DNA of 64,000 bases from Bacteroidia bacterium (GTDB lineage Bacteria; Bacteroidota; Bacteroidia; SXHM01), in assembly GCA_022072225.1 (NCBI GenBank), contig JAJVIC010000003.1, positions 124,001-188,000 on the forward strand, given 5' to 3'. The notes under the pieces were generated by a model. That model was not told the DNA's origin. It did no database searches and saw only the letters and a list, made by a program, of their open reading frames with translations. Below are positions 7,961 to 16,411 of this stretch, one piece after another (position 1 is the first letter of the stretch; each line of letters opens with the position of its first letter). Made by a program: the position numbers and the translations under genes.

Positions 7961-9811
7961 TTATTTTACCTGTAATTGATTTTCAACTTCGACTTCATTT
8001 TTCTGTTCCCATCCAAATGCCTGCTTTGCTAGTACTGCTGCGCCAAAGGCAACAATATACTGTGGGTTGTCAACTATCTGAATATCCTTGTCAAATTTTT
8101 CGTTCAGTAAAGTTTTTAAGTAAGGATGATGTGCAATTACGCCACCAATCATATACGTAGGTATTCCCGGGTCGAGCCGCATTTTGGCTACTTTATTGGC
8201 AATGGAAATGTAGATGCCGCGCGCAATATCTTCGGTTTTCATGCCATCAAAAATCCAGTTCATTATTTCGGTTTTTGCAAACACAGTGCAGAAACTGTTC
8301 AACTCCTTATCATAATTTGATAAGGATGCCAGACTGCTCATTTCCGAAATGTTTATTTCAGCACGTTCTGCAATTTCAGAGAGGAACGAACCTGTGCCGG
8401 CAGCGCATTTATCATTCATGTAAAAATTCTTTACATGATTCTCATTGTCGCAGCGAATGATTTTTATGTCTTCGCCACCAATGTCAATAATATTTTTTTC
8501 GCCCTTAAAAAAATGTGAAACTCCGGCAGCAGCACAGTTGATCTCAGTTTTTATTATATCGGTTTCGTTAAAATGTTTTCTGCCGTAACCGGTGGCGCAA
8601 CTGTATTTAATATCAAAGCCCGAAGCAAGGGATTGCATCACATTTTTAAATGCCTGCTTATCGTTGTTTATAGTGGGAAGAAAATACCTGAACACTGCTT
8701 TCCCCTCTCTGTTAATAACTTCAAATTTTGAGTATGCGGAACCTAAATCAATGCCAAGAAAGCAGTCAGTATTTTTATGGGTTGCAGATGAATCCTGTTT
8801 GTTTACCAAGCCTTTGTCAAGAATTTTTTTATTCACATCACGTGCTGCACCCGGGACTCTTAAAATAATATTTTTATTGGTCATCGCTTTCACCATATTG
8901 GTGAACGATAGGTTTAGCGAAGTGCGCACATAATGCTTTTTTCCATACTCAACTATTTTTCCGTTGAAGTAATCAATTTCGGTGGGGCGGTTATTAATCA
9001 GATCAAGCGCAAGCGAAGGGAAATGGTCTCCACCTTTTTTCAGGTAGCGCATGCATTGGCGAATAAAATCATCAGGGAAACGGATTTTTTCTTTTTCAGC
9101 AACATCAACCGCTTCGCTTATTATCTGTTCAATCAATTCAACCGTGTCGGGGTCGTTCATTGCTTCAGCCATTGTAAGGCGACCAACACCACATAAAGCG
9201 CTGAGAGATGAGTTTAAAATTGTCTTTTCCCAGATTCGTTTTACCAATTCAAAAGCTCCTACAACTTTTGTATCTAATTTTACGGAAGAGAGCAATGATG
9301 AAATCTCACTCGCCTGATTCAGTTTCGTTTCATTTACAGAACCAATGTAGTTTGGCGAAGCGAAAAACGAAACCTTAGTTATGTTTGGCGCAACCGGAAC
9401 TCCGGCAAAGTTTATTACCATTCGTAGTGTTTTGTCTTCCCCAAAACCCGCAACCAGCAATTCTTCTACATCAATTCCGTTTTGTGCCGATACAACTACA
9501 AGTTTTTCCGTGTTCAGGATTTGCGCTTCCTTAACGGCAGCAGCAGTGTGATGTGATTTGAGTGCAAAAAATAGATAGTCAGCATCCCAGTCGGTTAAAT
9601 CAGAAACAGATTGGCATACTTTCTCAAACTTTGCAGAAGCAGTAAAGATATTCTCCAGTAAAATTCCCTCTTTTTTTACTTTCGCGGCTTTCGCTTCGTT
9701 CTGTTCGCACAAGGCAACCTCGCATCCGGCTTCCTGCAATTTCACAGCCAATATCATTCCAACCGGACCAAGCCCGATAACTGCTGCTTTTATTTTTTTT
9801 GTGTTACTCAT
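7961..9811 (-). CDS. Fusion: ketopantoate reductase-like domain + BcrA/HgdC-type ATPase activator
   Basis: 616-aa two-part protein. Residues 1-310 are a complete PanE/ApbA-type reductase: GLGPVG (13-18), SAQNGID (108-114), WEKTILN with Lys196 and PTEID with Glu278, which correspond to the catalytic Lys and Glu of the family. After a linker (about 311-350), residues 351-600 form an ASKHA ATPase of the BadG/BcrA/HgdC family: GIDLGSAYSK, IDIGGEDIK, and the cysteines Cys469 (KCAAGTG) and Cys508 (FCTVFAKTE) that in this family bind a 4Fe-4S cluster across the dimer. Such activators use ATP to drive an electron into a 2-hydroxyacyl-CoA dehydratase or benzoyl-CoA reductase. Its start overlaps the stop of the preceding dehydratase-type gene by ATGA, so the pair probably works together. 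I know no described protein with this architecture. Confidence 0.88.
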   Translation of the reverse strand: MSNTKKIKAAVIGLGPVGMILAVKLQEAGCEVALCEQNEAKAAKVKKEGILLENIFTASAKFEKVCQSVSDLTDWDADYLFFALKSHHTAAAVKEAQILNTEKLVVVSAQNGIDVEELLVAGFGEDKTLRMVINFAGVPVAPNITKVSFFASPNYIGSVNETKLNQASEISSLLSSVKLDTKVVGAFELVKRIWEKTILNSSLSALCGVGRLTMAEAMNDPDTVELIEQIISEAVDVAEKEKIRFPDDFIRQCMRYLKKGGDHFPSLALDLINNRPTEIDYFNGKIVEYGKKHYVRTSLNLSFTNMVKAMTNKNIILRVPGAARDVNKKILDKGLVNKQDSSATHKNTDCFLGIDLGSAYSKFEVINREGKAVFRYFLPTINNDKQAFKNVMQSLASGFDIKYSCATGYGRKHFNETDIIKTEINCAAAGVSHFFKGEKNIIDIGGEDIKIIRCDNENHVKNFYMNDKCAAGTGSFLSEIAERAEINISEMSSLASLSNYDKELNSFCTVFAKTEIMNWIFDGMKTEDIARGIYISIANKVAKMRLDPGIPTYMIGGVIAHHPYLKTLLNEKFDKDIQIVDNPQYIVAFGAAVLAKQAFGWEQKNEVEVENQLQVK

Positions 9812-11043
9812 GCGTGGCTCACTAATTTGCTTTCTTCCAGTTGTTCTAAAAATGTTTCAATTTTTGTCATGCTTTGTCCTTCGCTGAAAAAGCGCAAATC
9901 ACACAAATCGCCTTCTATCACTAAAGCAGGAACTCCGGTTTGTTTCTGCAAACGCTGTGGCATTCCGAATTTTGCATTTGAATTATTGAAGCAGGTTTTG
10001 CTGTCGTGGAAAACAATTCCGTCAATTTTAAATTCTTCAAACCACTCAGCCAACATTTTCATTTTTGCTTTTTCGCTGCGGTTGATAAAAATTTCGGTGT
10101 AAGCTCGTGCCGTTGAATTCCATGGATCGTTTTCATCAAACTTATCAAACACCCAGCTGCTGCAGTAGGTTGAGGCAACTACTGCGGCACCGTTTGATGT
10201 AAATAAATCACTCAACATTCTGAGTTTTCCCCAAATGGGCATTCCTTCCCAAAAAATTCTTGATTTGGCTTTTGGAAGAAATCCTGAATTGTTTTTTATG
10301 TTGTATTCCAGTTCGGCAAGTAATGTTGTATAATAATCCTTGGCAACCTGAGTTCCGCGGAGAACCACTATTGGTCCCATGTGAATAGTTCCGTCAAAAA
10401 AGCTTACGGGTGCATTCATGGCGGTGGAGGTTTTTAAAACTTTTTGCCAAAGCAAAGTAGCTTCTTTGCTCAGTCTAACGGTTTCTTTGAATTTATCCAG
10501 ATCAAACTTTTGTCCGCTTACCTGTTCGCAAACAGGAATCATATTCTTAAACTGCTTTACCACCAAATCAACTTCTTCTTGTGTTACTTCATCAATGTGG
10601 CGTGGAGGCTGAATTCCTACAATCGGACAGTTAAATTCATCAGCAAAAAAGGTAAACCAATCCTGCACCTCACGACATTGATTTGTGTTATAAGCAATTA
10701 AATCAGGTCTGGGAGCGCCTTTCAGTCCGTAATGTTTTTGCAGCGGTGTTTCTTTTTTCAGATATGAACCTATGTCGGCAGTGGTGTATGAACATACATG
10801 TCCAGAGTAGCCACATTTCACCGCTTCGGGAATAAAATCCATTGCCGTGCGTGTTGCGCCTAAAAGCGCACCATGATTTTCAGGAAAATAAACTTCAAAG
10901 CCAAAAGAGCGCAGTAGTTCAGCAGGACCAACGCTGGTGCACCAGGCAATTTTTTTAGTTCTTTTGTCTTCATCAAGGCTGACAAAATATTCACCCATGA
11001 TGCGTTTCATGGTTTCAGTTGATTTTATTTTGTATTCGCTCAT
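9808..11043 (-). CDS. Additional 2-hydroxyacyl-CoA dehydratase / BCR-family subunit
   Basis: 411-aa member of the HgdB/BcrB/FldC iron-sulfur family. The three cysteines expected to hold the active-site cluster are present: Cys84 (GHVCSY), Cys123 (NTNQC) and Cys351 (SKTC), aligning with Cys90/125/368 of BcrB here; Cys381 lies in EGDLCDLRFFSE, a stretch typical of dehydratase B-type subunits. bcrB and bcrC are already present elsewhere in the operon, so this is a third family member without an obvious second subunit. It could be a homodimeric dehydratase or double-cubane-type reductase, or pair with BcrB or BcrC. It lies 11 bp after the CoA ligase and is translationally coupled (ATGA) to the reductase-activator fusion. 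Substrate unknown. Confidence 0.85.
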   Translation of the reverse strand: MSEYKIKSTETMKRIMGEYFVSLDEDKRTKKIAWCTSVGPAELLRSFGFEVYFPENHGALLGATRTAMDFIPEAVKCGYSGHVCSYTTADIGSYLKKETPLQKHYGLKGAPRPDLIAYNTNQCREVQDWFTFFADEFNCPIVGIQPPRHIDEVTQEEVDLVVKQFKNMIPVCEQVSGQKFDLDKFKETVRLSKEATLLWQKVLKTSTAMNAPVSFFDGTIHMGPIVVLRGTQVAKDYYTTLLAELEYNIKNNSGFLPKAKSRIFWEGMPIWGKLRMLSDLFTSNGAAVVASTYCSSWVFDKFDENDPWNSTARAYTEIFINRSEKAKMKMLAEWFEEFKIDGIVFHDSKTCFNNSNAKFGMPQRLQKQTGVPALVIEGDLCDLRFFSEGQSMTKIETFLEQLEESKLVSHA

Positions 11044-11054
11044 TTCATTTGCTT

Positions 11055-12818
11055 TTAAGATACTTTATCAACTTCCATAATTCTTCCCGGATACTTATCG
11101 TCTAATTTTATTACAAATACTTTTTCGTTCTGAGCAGGGTTGCTTTCATACAAATTTTCCAACTGCTCTTTATACATTTTCACTACGTTTTTTACAGCTG
11201 CTTTCATTGATGGAGTGAGTGTTCCTTTTTCAAGCGAAAGTTCGTCATCAATTAAAACTGCTGATTTTATTTTAGCAAATTTTTGTCCGATGGCGCAGTT
11301 GGCATCGTTCAGACAACCGCGAAGACACTTTGCCAGTTCTTCGGGACTACGCGGACAGAAACAGCCTTCAATGGGGCTGATTTCGTAATCAGGATTTTCG
11401 AGTAATTTTTTGTTTGGAAACAAAAGCGCAACCGGATATTCTTTTCCCGAGCCTTCTACCATTGCAAAAGCGATGTAATGACATTTTCCGTGAATCAAGG
11501 TTTCCATATCAGTTGGAATAACTTTTTCACCATTGGAGAGTTTGAAAATTCTGTCTTTGCGTGCAATTAGTTTCAATCCGTTTGGGGTTATTTCTCCAAT
11601 ATCGCCTGTGCGAAACCAGCCGTCATCGGTGAAAGCTCCATTATTAGCTTCATCATTTTTGTAATAGCCTTTCATCACATTTGGTCCTTTCACCTGAATT
11701 TCTCCGTCATCAGCAATTCGTATGCTAACACCGGGAATGGGTTTGCCTACTACACCTGTTTCGCGTTTTTCATGCGGATTGGTAACGGTGCTGCAAGGCG
11801 ATGTTTCTGTTAATCCCCAGCCTTCATATATCAACACATTCCGTTTGGCAAATTCGTTTGATAATTTTTCGGGCATGGGTGCTGCGGCAGTGAAAACAAA
11901 TTTTAAACCTTGATGAAAAAATATTTTCTCCGCATCAGGATTGGTTTTAAAAAGTTCAAAAATCGCCTGATAAACCCGCGGAACACTGAAATAAATTGTA
12001 GGCTTAACTAACTTCCAGTTTTCAAGAATCATGTTAACATCTTTTCCGTAACCCGATTCCAGATACATGGTTGCACCGTTGCATAAAACAGCAAACAATT
12101 CATAAATGCCGCCAAAGCTGTGGTGCCATGGGAGATAGGAGAGAAAGCGGTCGTTTTCATCAACCGACCAAATCTGTTTCATTGCAGCCTGTTGCGATAA
12201 AATATTTTCGTGCGTAAGCTGAACGCATTTGGGAATTCCCATGGTGCCTGAAGTATACATGTTCAGACAAATTTCATCGGGCGATGCACCCGTCAGCAAT
12301 TCATTTTCTGTATAATTTTCTTCAGCGAGTAATTCTTTAAAGGCGATAAGAGTTGTATTGGTTTTATGTACCGTTAAATCAACATCATCAAATACAATTA
12401 TGTTTTTCAGGTCAGTTATTGAACTGATATTATTCAACTGCGTGCTTCCTGCAAGGGCTACAAATTTTGCATCAGAATGATTGATAAGCAGCTTTGCAGT
12501 ATCAGCATTGAAGTAAGCAAAGATTGGAACACTAATTCCACCGCTTGCCATAACAGCAAGTTCCAGTTCCAACATTTCAAGCCGGTTAGGCGAATAGAAA
12601 ATCATTTTATCGCCTTTTGCAAACCCAAGATTTTTAAGAGATGTGGAAATAGTAAGTATGTTTTTGTAAAATAATTTCCATTCAATCCCGGTGTAGGCGT
12701 TGTTTATTTTTTCGGCAAAAACGATTTTGTCTGCAAACTTGAGTGCATTCTGCTTCAACATCTGCGCGATGTTGGGAGTAACGAACTCCAGCTTTTTATT
12801 TGATTCCAAATAATTCAT
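11055..12818 (-). CDS. AMP-dependent acyl-CoA synthetase (aromatic acid-CoA ligase candidate)
   Basis: 587-aa adenylate-forming ligase related to long-chain fatty acyl-CoA synthetases. Motifs: the P-loop-like YTSGTMGIPK, EGWGLTETSP, FRTGDIGE and RKDRIFKLSNGEKV. It converts a carboxylic acid, ATP and CoA to the acyl-CoA, AMP and pyrophosphate. In this operon the substrate is likely an aromatic or aryl-alkanoic acid; benzoate, 4-hydroxybenzoate, or a 2-hydroxyacid for the neighbouring dehydratase are all possible. It is more like the FadD/ACSL branch than the classical benzoate-CoA ligases (about 520 aa), so the name benzoate-CoA ligase is not safe. A Cys-rich stretch in the C-terminal domain (GCFCPRSPEELAKCLRGC) is unusual. 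Start and bcrD stop share one base (TAATG). Confidence 0.85.
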   Translation of the reverse strand: MNYLESNKKLEFVTPNIAQMLKQNALKFADKIVFAEKINNAYTGIEWKLFYKNILTISTSLKNLGFAKGDKMIFYSPNRLEMLELELAVMASGGISVPIFAYFNADTAKLLINHSDAKFVALAGSTQLNNISSITDLKNIIVFDDVDLTVHKTNTTLIAFKELLAEENYTENELLTGASPDEICLNMYTSGTMGIPKCVQLTHENILSQQAAMKQIWSVDENDRFLSYLPWHHSFGGIYELFAVLCNGATMYLESGYGKDVNMILENWKLVKPTIYFSVPRVYQAIFELFKTNPDAEKIFFHQGLKFVFTAAAPMPEKLSNEFAKRNVLIYEGWGLTETSPCSTVTNPHEKRETGVVGKPIPGVSIRIADDGEIQVKGPNVMKGYYKNDEANNGAFTDDGWFRTGDIGEITPNGLKLIARKDRIFKLSNGEKVIPTDMETLIHGKCHYIAFAMVEGSGKEYPVALLFPNKKLLENPDYEISPIEGCFCPRSPEELAKCLRGCLNDANCAIGQKFAKIKSAVLIDDELSLEKGTLTPSMKAAVKNVVKMYKEQLENLYESNPAQNEKVFVIKLDDKYPGRIMEVDKVS

Positions 12819-13657
12819 TATGCAGCCACAGCTTCTTTTTCTTTCAGTTTATTATGCCGGAAACCACCCCAAAGTGCAGCACCAATAGCGCCTGCATAAA
12901 TTGCATCGGGGTGAGTTTTTATCTCAAATTTTTTACCCGTCTCTTTCAGTAGTTCTTCCAAAGCCTGCATCATTCCTTTGTTAAGCGCCATTCCACCGGT
13001 CAGGATAATTGGTGATTCTCCTTTGAGCGAACTCAGCAGTTTTATAATTCTTCCTGCAATGGAAAGATGAATTCCTTTAATAATATTTGGTGTTGAAATA
13101 CCGCGCGAAACCATATTGATAACATCGGTTTCGGCAAGCACCGCACAAATACCCGATGATATTTCGGCATTATCTGCCTGCAATGAAACATCACCAACTT
13201 CTTCAATTGACAAGCCGAGGTAGCGTGAAATATTTTCAACAAATTGTCCTGAACCGGATGCGCATTGTCCGGTCATTTTATAATCTTCAACGCGTGCATC
13301 TGCAGAAATTTTTACTGCGCGCACAAACAAAGCGCCCATATCTACTACGGTTCTTGCATCGGGAAAAAGGAAATGCGCTCCCTTGGCGTGAGTAGTCATT
13401 CCATAGAAATGCCCGCGCTTGCGTTTTACCAAATCGCCTTCACCGGTTGAAGCAAGGTATGCCACATCTTCGTATTTCAGATTATGTTTTGCAAGCATAG
13501 CCGTTATCATTTCATCAGCAACCTGCGTAGGATTTCTTTTCCTTATTTTTTCGGTTTGCTTGTCAATAATTTTCGGTTTGTCTGAATAATCAATCAACAC
13601 TAATTTGATGAAGTTGCTGCCAACATCAATTCCCATTGTATAAAATGATTGTTCCAT
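12818..13657 (-). CDS. bcrD: Benzoyl-CoA reductase ATPase subunit D
   Basis: 279-aa ASKHA ATPase; with BcrA it forms the ATP-driven electron activator of class I benzoyl-CoA reductase, sharing a 4Fe-4S cluster. Motifs: GIDVGSNFIK at the N-terminus, VVDMGAL, the cluster cysteines Cys132 (QCASGSGQF) and Cys171 (ICAVLAETD), and LTGGMALN. I set the start at the ATG at 13657 (MEQSFYTMGIDVG), 10 bp after the bcrA stop; an in-frame start at 13744 would add 29 residues that translate the bcrA 3' end in another frame and give a Lys-rich non-family leader. The length then matches the roughly 280-residue Thauera-type BcrD. Downstream overlap TAATG couples it to the ligase. Confidence 0.92.
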   Translation of the reverse strand: MEQSFYTMGIDVGSNFIKLVLIDYSDKPKIIDKQTEKIRKRNPTQVADEMITAMLAKHNLKYEDVAYLASTGEGDLVKRKRGHFYGMTTHAKGAHFLFPDARTVVDMGALFVRAVKISADARVEDYKMTGQCASGSGQFVENISRYLGLSIEEVGDVSLQADNAEISSGICAVLAETDVINMVSRGISTPNIIKGIHLSIAGRIIKLLSSLKGESPIILTGGMALNKGMMQALEELLKETGKKFEIKTHPDAIYAGAIGAALWGGFRHNKLKEKEAVAA

Positions 13658-13667
13658 TTGTGTATTG

Positions 13668-15086
13668 TTAAACTGTTTCTTTTTCTTTTTTTGATGAAGG
13701 CAAATCAGCCTGAATATTTCTTCGTGCGAACATTGCTCCGCCAAGTGCCCCCATAAAAATTGAGTCGGTGTGTATGTTTATTTTAATTATGTCGCCATAG
13801 TTTTCGCGCACCAGTTTGGTGAGGTATTTTATTACTGCGGGGTTTCTTGCAACTCCACCGGTAAATGTAAATTCGTTGAAAACGCCACCACTGCGGGCAA
13901 TTAACGACATGGCACGCATGATTATGGCTTTGTGTAATCCGCCCAAAATATCTTCACGTTTTTCACCCAGATTAGTAAGTTCGCGCAACTCGGCACCGGC
14001 AAACACGGTGCAGGTTGAGCAAATGTTTACTTCTTTTTCTGCTTTCATTGCCATAGGGCCAAGCTCGTTCAGCGAAATACTCATTTCATCTGCTATGTAG
14101 CCGAGATAGCGCCCACATCCGGCTGCACAACGGTCGTTCATCTGAAAGGATGTTACCAATCCATATTTATCAACTTGTATGGCTTTGGTATCTTGTCCTC
14201 CAATATCAAGTACGGTGCGGGTTTCGGGAAATACGGCATGTGCGCCAAAGGCATGGCATAAAATTTCGGAGCGGATGCAATCGGATGGAAAGGGCAGCAG
14301 TGCGCGTCCGTAGCCAGTGCCGGTCATGTTGGATATGTGAAATTCCAGTTCAGCTATTTCGTCAATATGTTGACGCAGGGTTTCGGCAACATGGTCAAAA
14401 TTTCCTTTGAGCAGGTTTATTTCGGCATCAAAGTTTACGCTGGTATCTGCTGTTGTTTCGGGCAGGTTTTTATATTTTTCGCGCAGTTCGTCCATGGCTT
14501 TATGCACCAGTTCTTTGAAGTTGAATTGCACGCGCTGGTTTTCGGCAGGGCTAATGCTTTTGTCCCACACGGTCATCAGGGGTTCAAAAAGTTGCATGTC
14601 GAGTTTGTTTACTTCTTCGTTGTATTTTTCTGAAACTATATCGCGGAAGAATTGATTTTTTGCGCCCAGATTATTGTAGAGGTAATCGTGTTTTATTTTT
14701 GGTTTAAAGGCTCTGCGGATGTTGCGCAGGTGATTGAGTATTTCGTTTCTCTTTTTTTCTTCTTTAAAAAAGTTGTTGCAGGTTTTTACCAGTTCATCGC
14801 CAAGGCGGTCGAGCTTTACTTTGAATTGTTCATATTGAAAAACGCTTTCTAAATCGGTGATGTATTTTTTGTATTCGGGACGTGCGTTTATTTCTTTTTC
14901 CAGTTTTTTTTCTAGCACTGAGAAGCGGGCGTTGTAAAGGGCTTCATCGCGTGCTATGTCGGCTGCCACTGCGTAGTTGGCGCGGGTGTTGGTTATTCCG
15001 CGTCCGATTATTTCATCTTGTTCGTTGATGATTACTGCTTTTGATGTGGTGGAGCCGAGATCGACTCCGAGGTAGTATTTGCTCAT
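13668..15086 (-). CDS. bcrA: Benzoyl-CoA reductase ATPase subunit A
   Basis: 472-aa partner of BcrD. The N-terminal phosphate motif GVDLGSTTSK (7-16) is separated from the rest of the ATPase by an insertion at about 45-245, Lys/Glu-rich and probably helical, as in Thauera/Rhodopseudomonas BcrA/BadF and unlike the short BzdQ type; at 472 aa it is somewhat longer than the roughly 440 residues I recall for those. Then VLDIGGQDTK (292-301), Cys320 (DRCAAGCG), Cys359 (STCTVFAGAE) and FTGGVARNP. It therefore belongs to the Bcr/Bad subtype of class I reductases. It sits 11 bp after bcrB and 10 bp before bcrD. Confidence 0.93.
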   Translation of the reverse strand: MSKYYLGVDLGSTTSKAVIINEQDEIIGRGITNTRANYAVAADIARDEALYNARFSVLEKKLEKEINARPEYKKYITDLESVFQYEQFKVKLDRLGDELVKTCNNFFKEEKKRNEILNHLRNIRRAFKPKIKHDYLYNNLGAKNQFFRDIVSEKYNEEVNKLDMQLFEPLMTVWDKSISPAENQRVQFNFKELVHKAMDELREKYKNLPETTADTSVNFDAEINLLKGNFDHVAETLRQHIDEIAELEFHISNMTGTGYGRALLPFPSDCIRSEILCHAFGAHAVFPETRTVLDIGGQDTKAIQVDKYGLVTSFQMNDRCAAGCGRYLGYIADEMSISLNELGPMAMKAEKEVNICSTCTVFAGAELRELTNLGEKREDILGGLHKAIIMRAMSLIARSGGVFNEFTFTGGVARNPAVIKYLTKLVRENYGDIIKINIHTDSIFMGALGGAMFARRNIQADLPSSKKEKETV

Positions 15087-15097
15087 GATTTCAGGTG

Positions 15098-16399
15098 TTA
15101 TACAATTGCTTGTTCCTGTTTTAAAATTATTTTGCGTTGTTCCAGCATCTGGAAATATGATTCCAAACGGTTCTTGATATTGGCGTATGAAAAATAACGC
15201 GGGTCAACCAAATCACTTTCAATAAAACCAACCGGAACACCTGTCCGTTGCTCAATCTGGCGCATAATCATTAATTGACCTGCCGAAAATGAGTTGCAAC
15301 TTTTTATAGAGTTGATTAAAAAACCATCGGCTTTATATTCTTTCACATATTTTTCAATCAACTCAACGCGTTGGGGCAAATTCAAATTAGTATAGCACCC
15401 CATACAGTATTTTGCTAAGCTTTCAAGAGGTTCTGCGGGATTATGGCGGAAACCGGTGTCATACAATCCTCCTACTTTGGTATAAGTTGAAGCCACAATC
15501 ACAGCACCCATATCGTAAAATATTTTCCAGAACTCACGAAAGTTAGTCCAGTTGGGTGGGCCTTCAACCACCAGGCGAAAACGCTCTTCTTTCATTTCGC
15601 CTTCGGGATTAACGGGCAGTTGCTTATTCTTTACGCGCTCATTTACCTCATTGTATAATTCCTGGTAATACTCTACACATTCATCCGTTCCCCTGAAGGC
15701 TGTATTGATAGGACCCATGTAATATACTCCGGCAAAATAGGCGTCAATGGGCGAAGGTTTGTTTTTTGCCATTTCCAGAATTTTTACCCAGTATTCTTCT
15801 GCCTTTACCGAGTTCTCAAGCAATTTGCTCAACCGTGCCGGATCATATTTTTTTCCGGTAACCTGTTCAAACTTTGGTATTACTTCTTCTTTCAGTTGTT
15901 TTACCATGTAGTCAACCTGGTCTTTGGTAATTTTTCCGTCTTCCTGATAGGGTGTGTGAAGCATGGCAACCGGTACTCCGGGATACAGGCGTTCTAAATT
16001 TTCAAACCATTTCAGAAATGTGAAACAACCTGTATAACTGAGTAACAGTAAATCGGGCGAAGGAAGTTTTTCGCCCGTAGGTCCTATATTTCCGTTCAGC
16101 ATCATTCCAATGTCGCATTTCACATAGGTGCACACATCTTCTGAATAGCCTATTTTTTCGGCATCCTTGATATAATCACCAGATTTTTTGCGCATGCCGC
16201 TTTGCAGGGCATTTATTTCGGGATAAACGGGAAGCATATCAAAGGCAAGAATAAGTTCAGTCAGGTTTCCCGGAACAAACGTATAAACCACTTTTTTGCC
16301 TAATTCTTTTGCTTTACTTAAATCATTAAACTGTTTGGCAAGCATATCCTTTTGGATAACCATGCTCTTTTCTTTTATTGCTTCTTTTGGGTCTGCCAT
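15098..16399 (-). CDS. bcrB: Benzoyl-CoA reductase active-site subunit B
   Basis: 433-aa iron-sulfur subunit which, with BcrC, binds benzoyl-CoA and performs the two-electron reduction to cyclohexa-1,5-diene-1-carbonyl-CoA. Family stretches: FVPGNLTELILAFDMLPVYP, EDVCTYVKCDIG with Cys90 and Cys95, SYTGCFTFLKWFE with Cys125, VEGPPNWTNFREFWK, NSIKSCNSFSAGQL with Cys368, and SDLVDPRYFS. The GNIGPTGEKLPSPDLLLLSY block matches what I recall of BcrB/BadE. The gene starts 12 bp after the methyltransferase and is followed by bcrA with 11 bp. The enzyme is expected to be oxygen-sensitive. Confidence 0.93.
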   Translation of the reverse strand: MADPKEAIKEKSMVIQKDMLAKQFNDLSKAKELGKKVVYTFVPGNLTELILAFDMLPVYPEINALQSGMRKKSGDYIKDAEKIGYSEDVCTYVKCDIGMMLNGNIGPTGEKLPSPDLLLLSYTGCFTFLKWFENLERLYPGVPVAMLHTPYQEDGKITKDQVDYMVKQLKEEVIPKFEQVTGKKYDPARLSKLLENSVKAEEYWVKILEMAKNKPSPIDAYFAGVYYMGPINTAFRGTDECVEYYQELYNEVNERVKNKQLPVNPEGEMKEERFRLVVEGPPNWTNFREFWKIFYDMGAVIVASTYTKVGGLYDTGFRHNPAEPLESLAKYCMGCYTNLNLPQRVELIEKYVKEYKADGFLINSIKSCNSFSAGQLMIMRQIEQRTGVPVGFIESDLVDPRYFSYANIKNRLESYFQMLEQRKIILKQEQAIV

Positions 16400-16411
16400 A
16401 GTAGTATTTTA

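Noticed and set aside
9808-11043. Calling the 411-aa protein bcrC
   Set aside because: The first gene of the operon (17583-18746) matches BcrC/BadD stretches much better, and the 411-aa protein has the EGDLCDLR-type ending of dehydratase subunits, so a benzoyl-CoA reductase name is not justified.
13658-13744. Longer bcrD start overlapping bcrA
   Set aside because: The extra 29 residues translate the end of bcrA in another frame; starting at 13657 gives the family's usual N-terminus and length.
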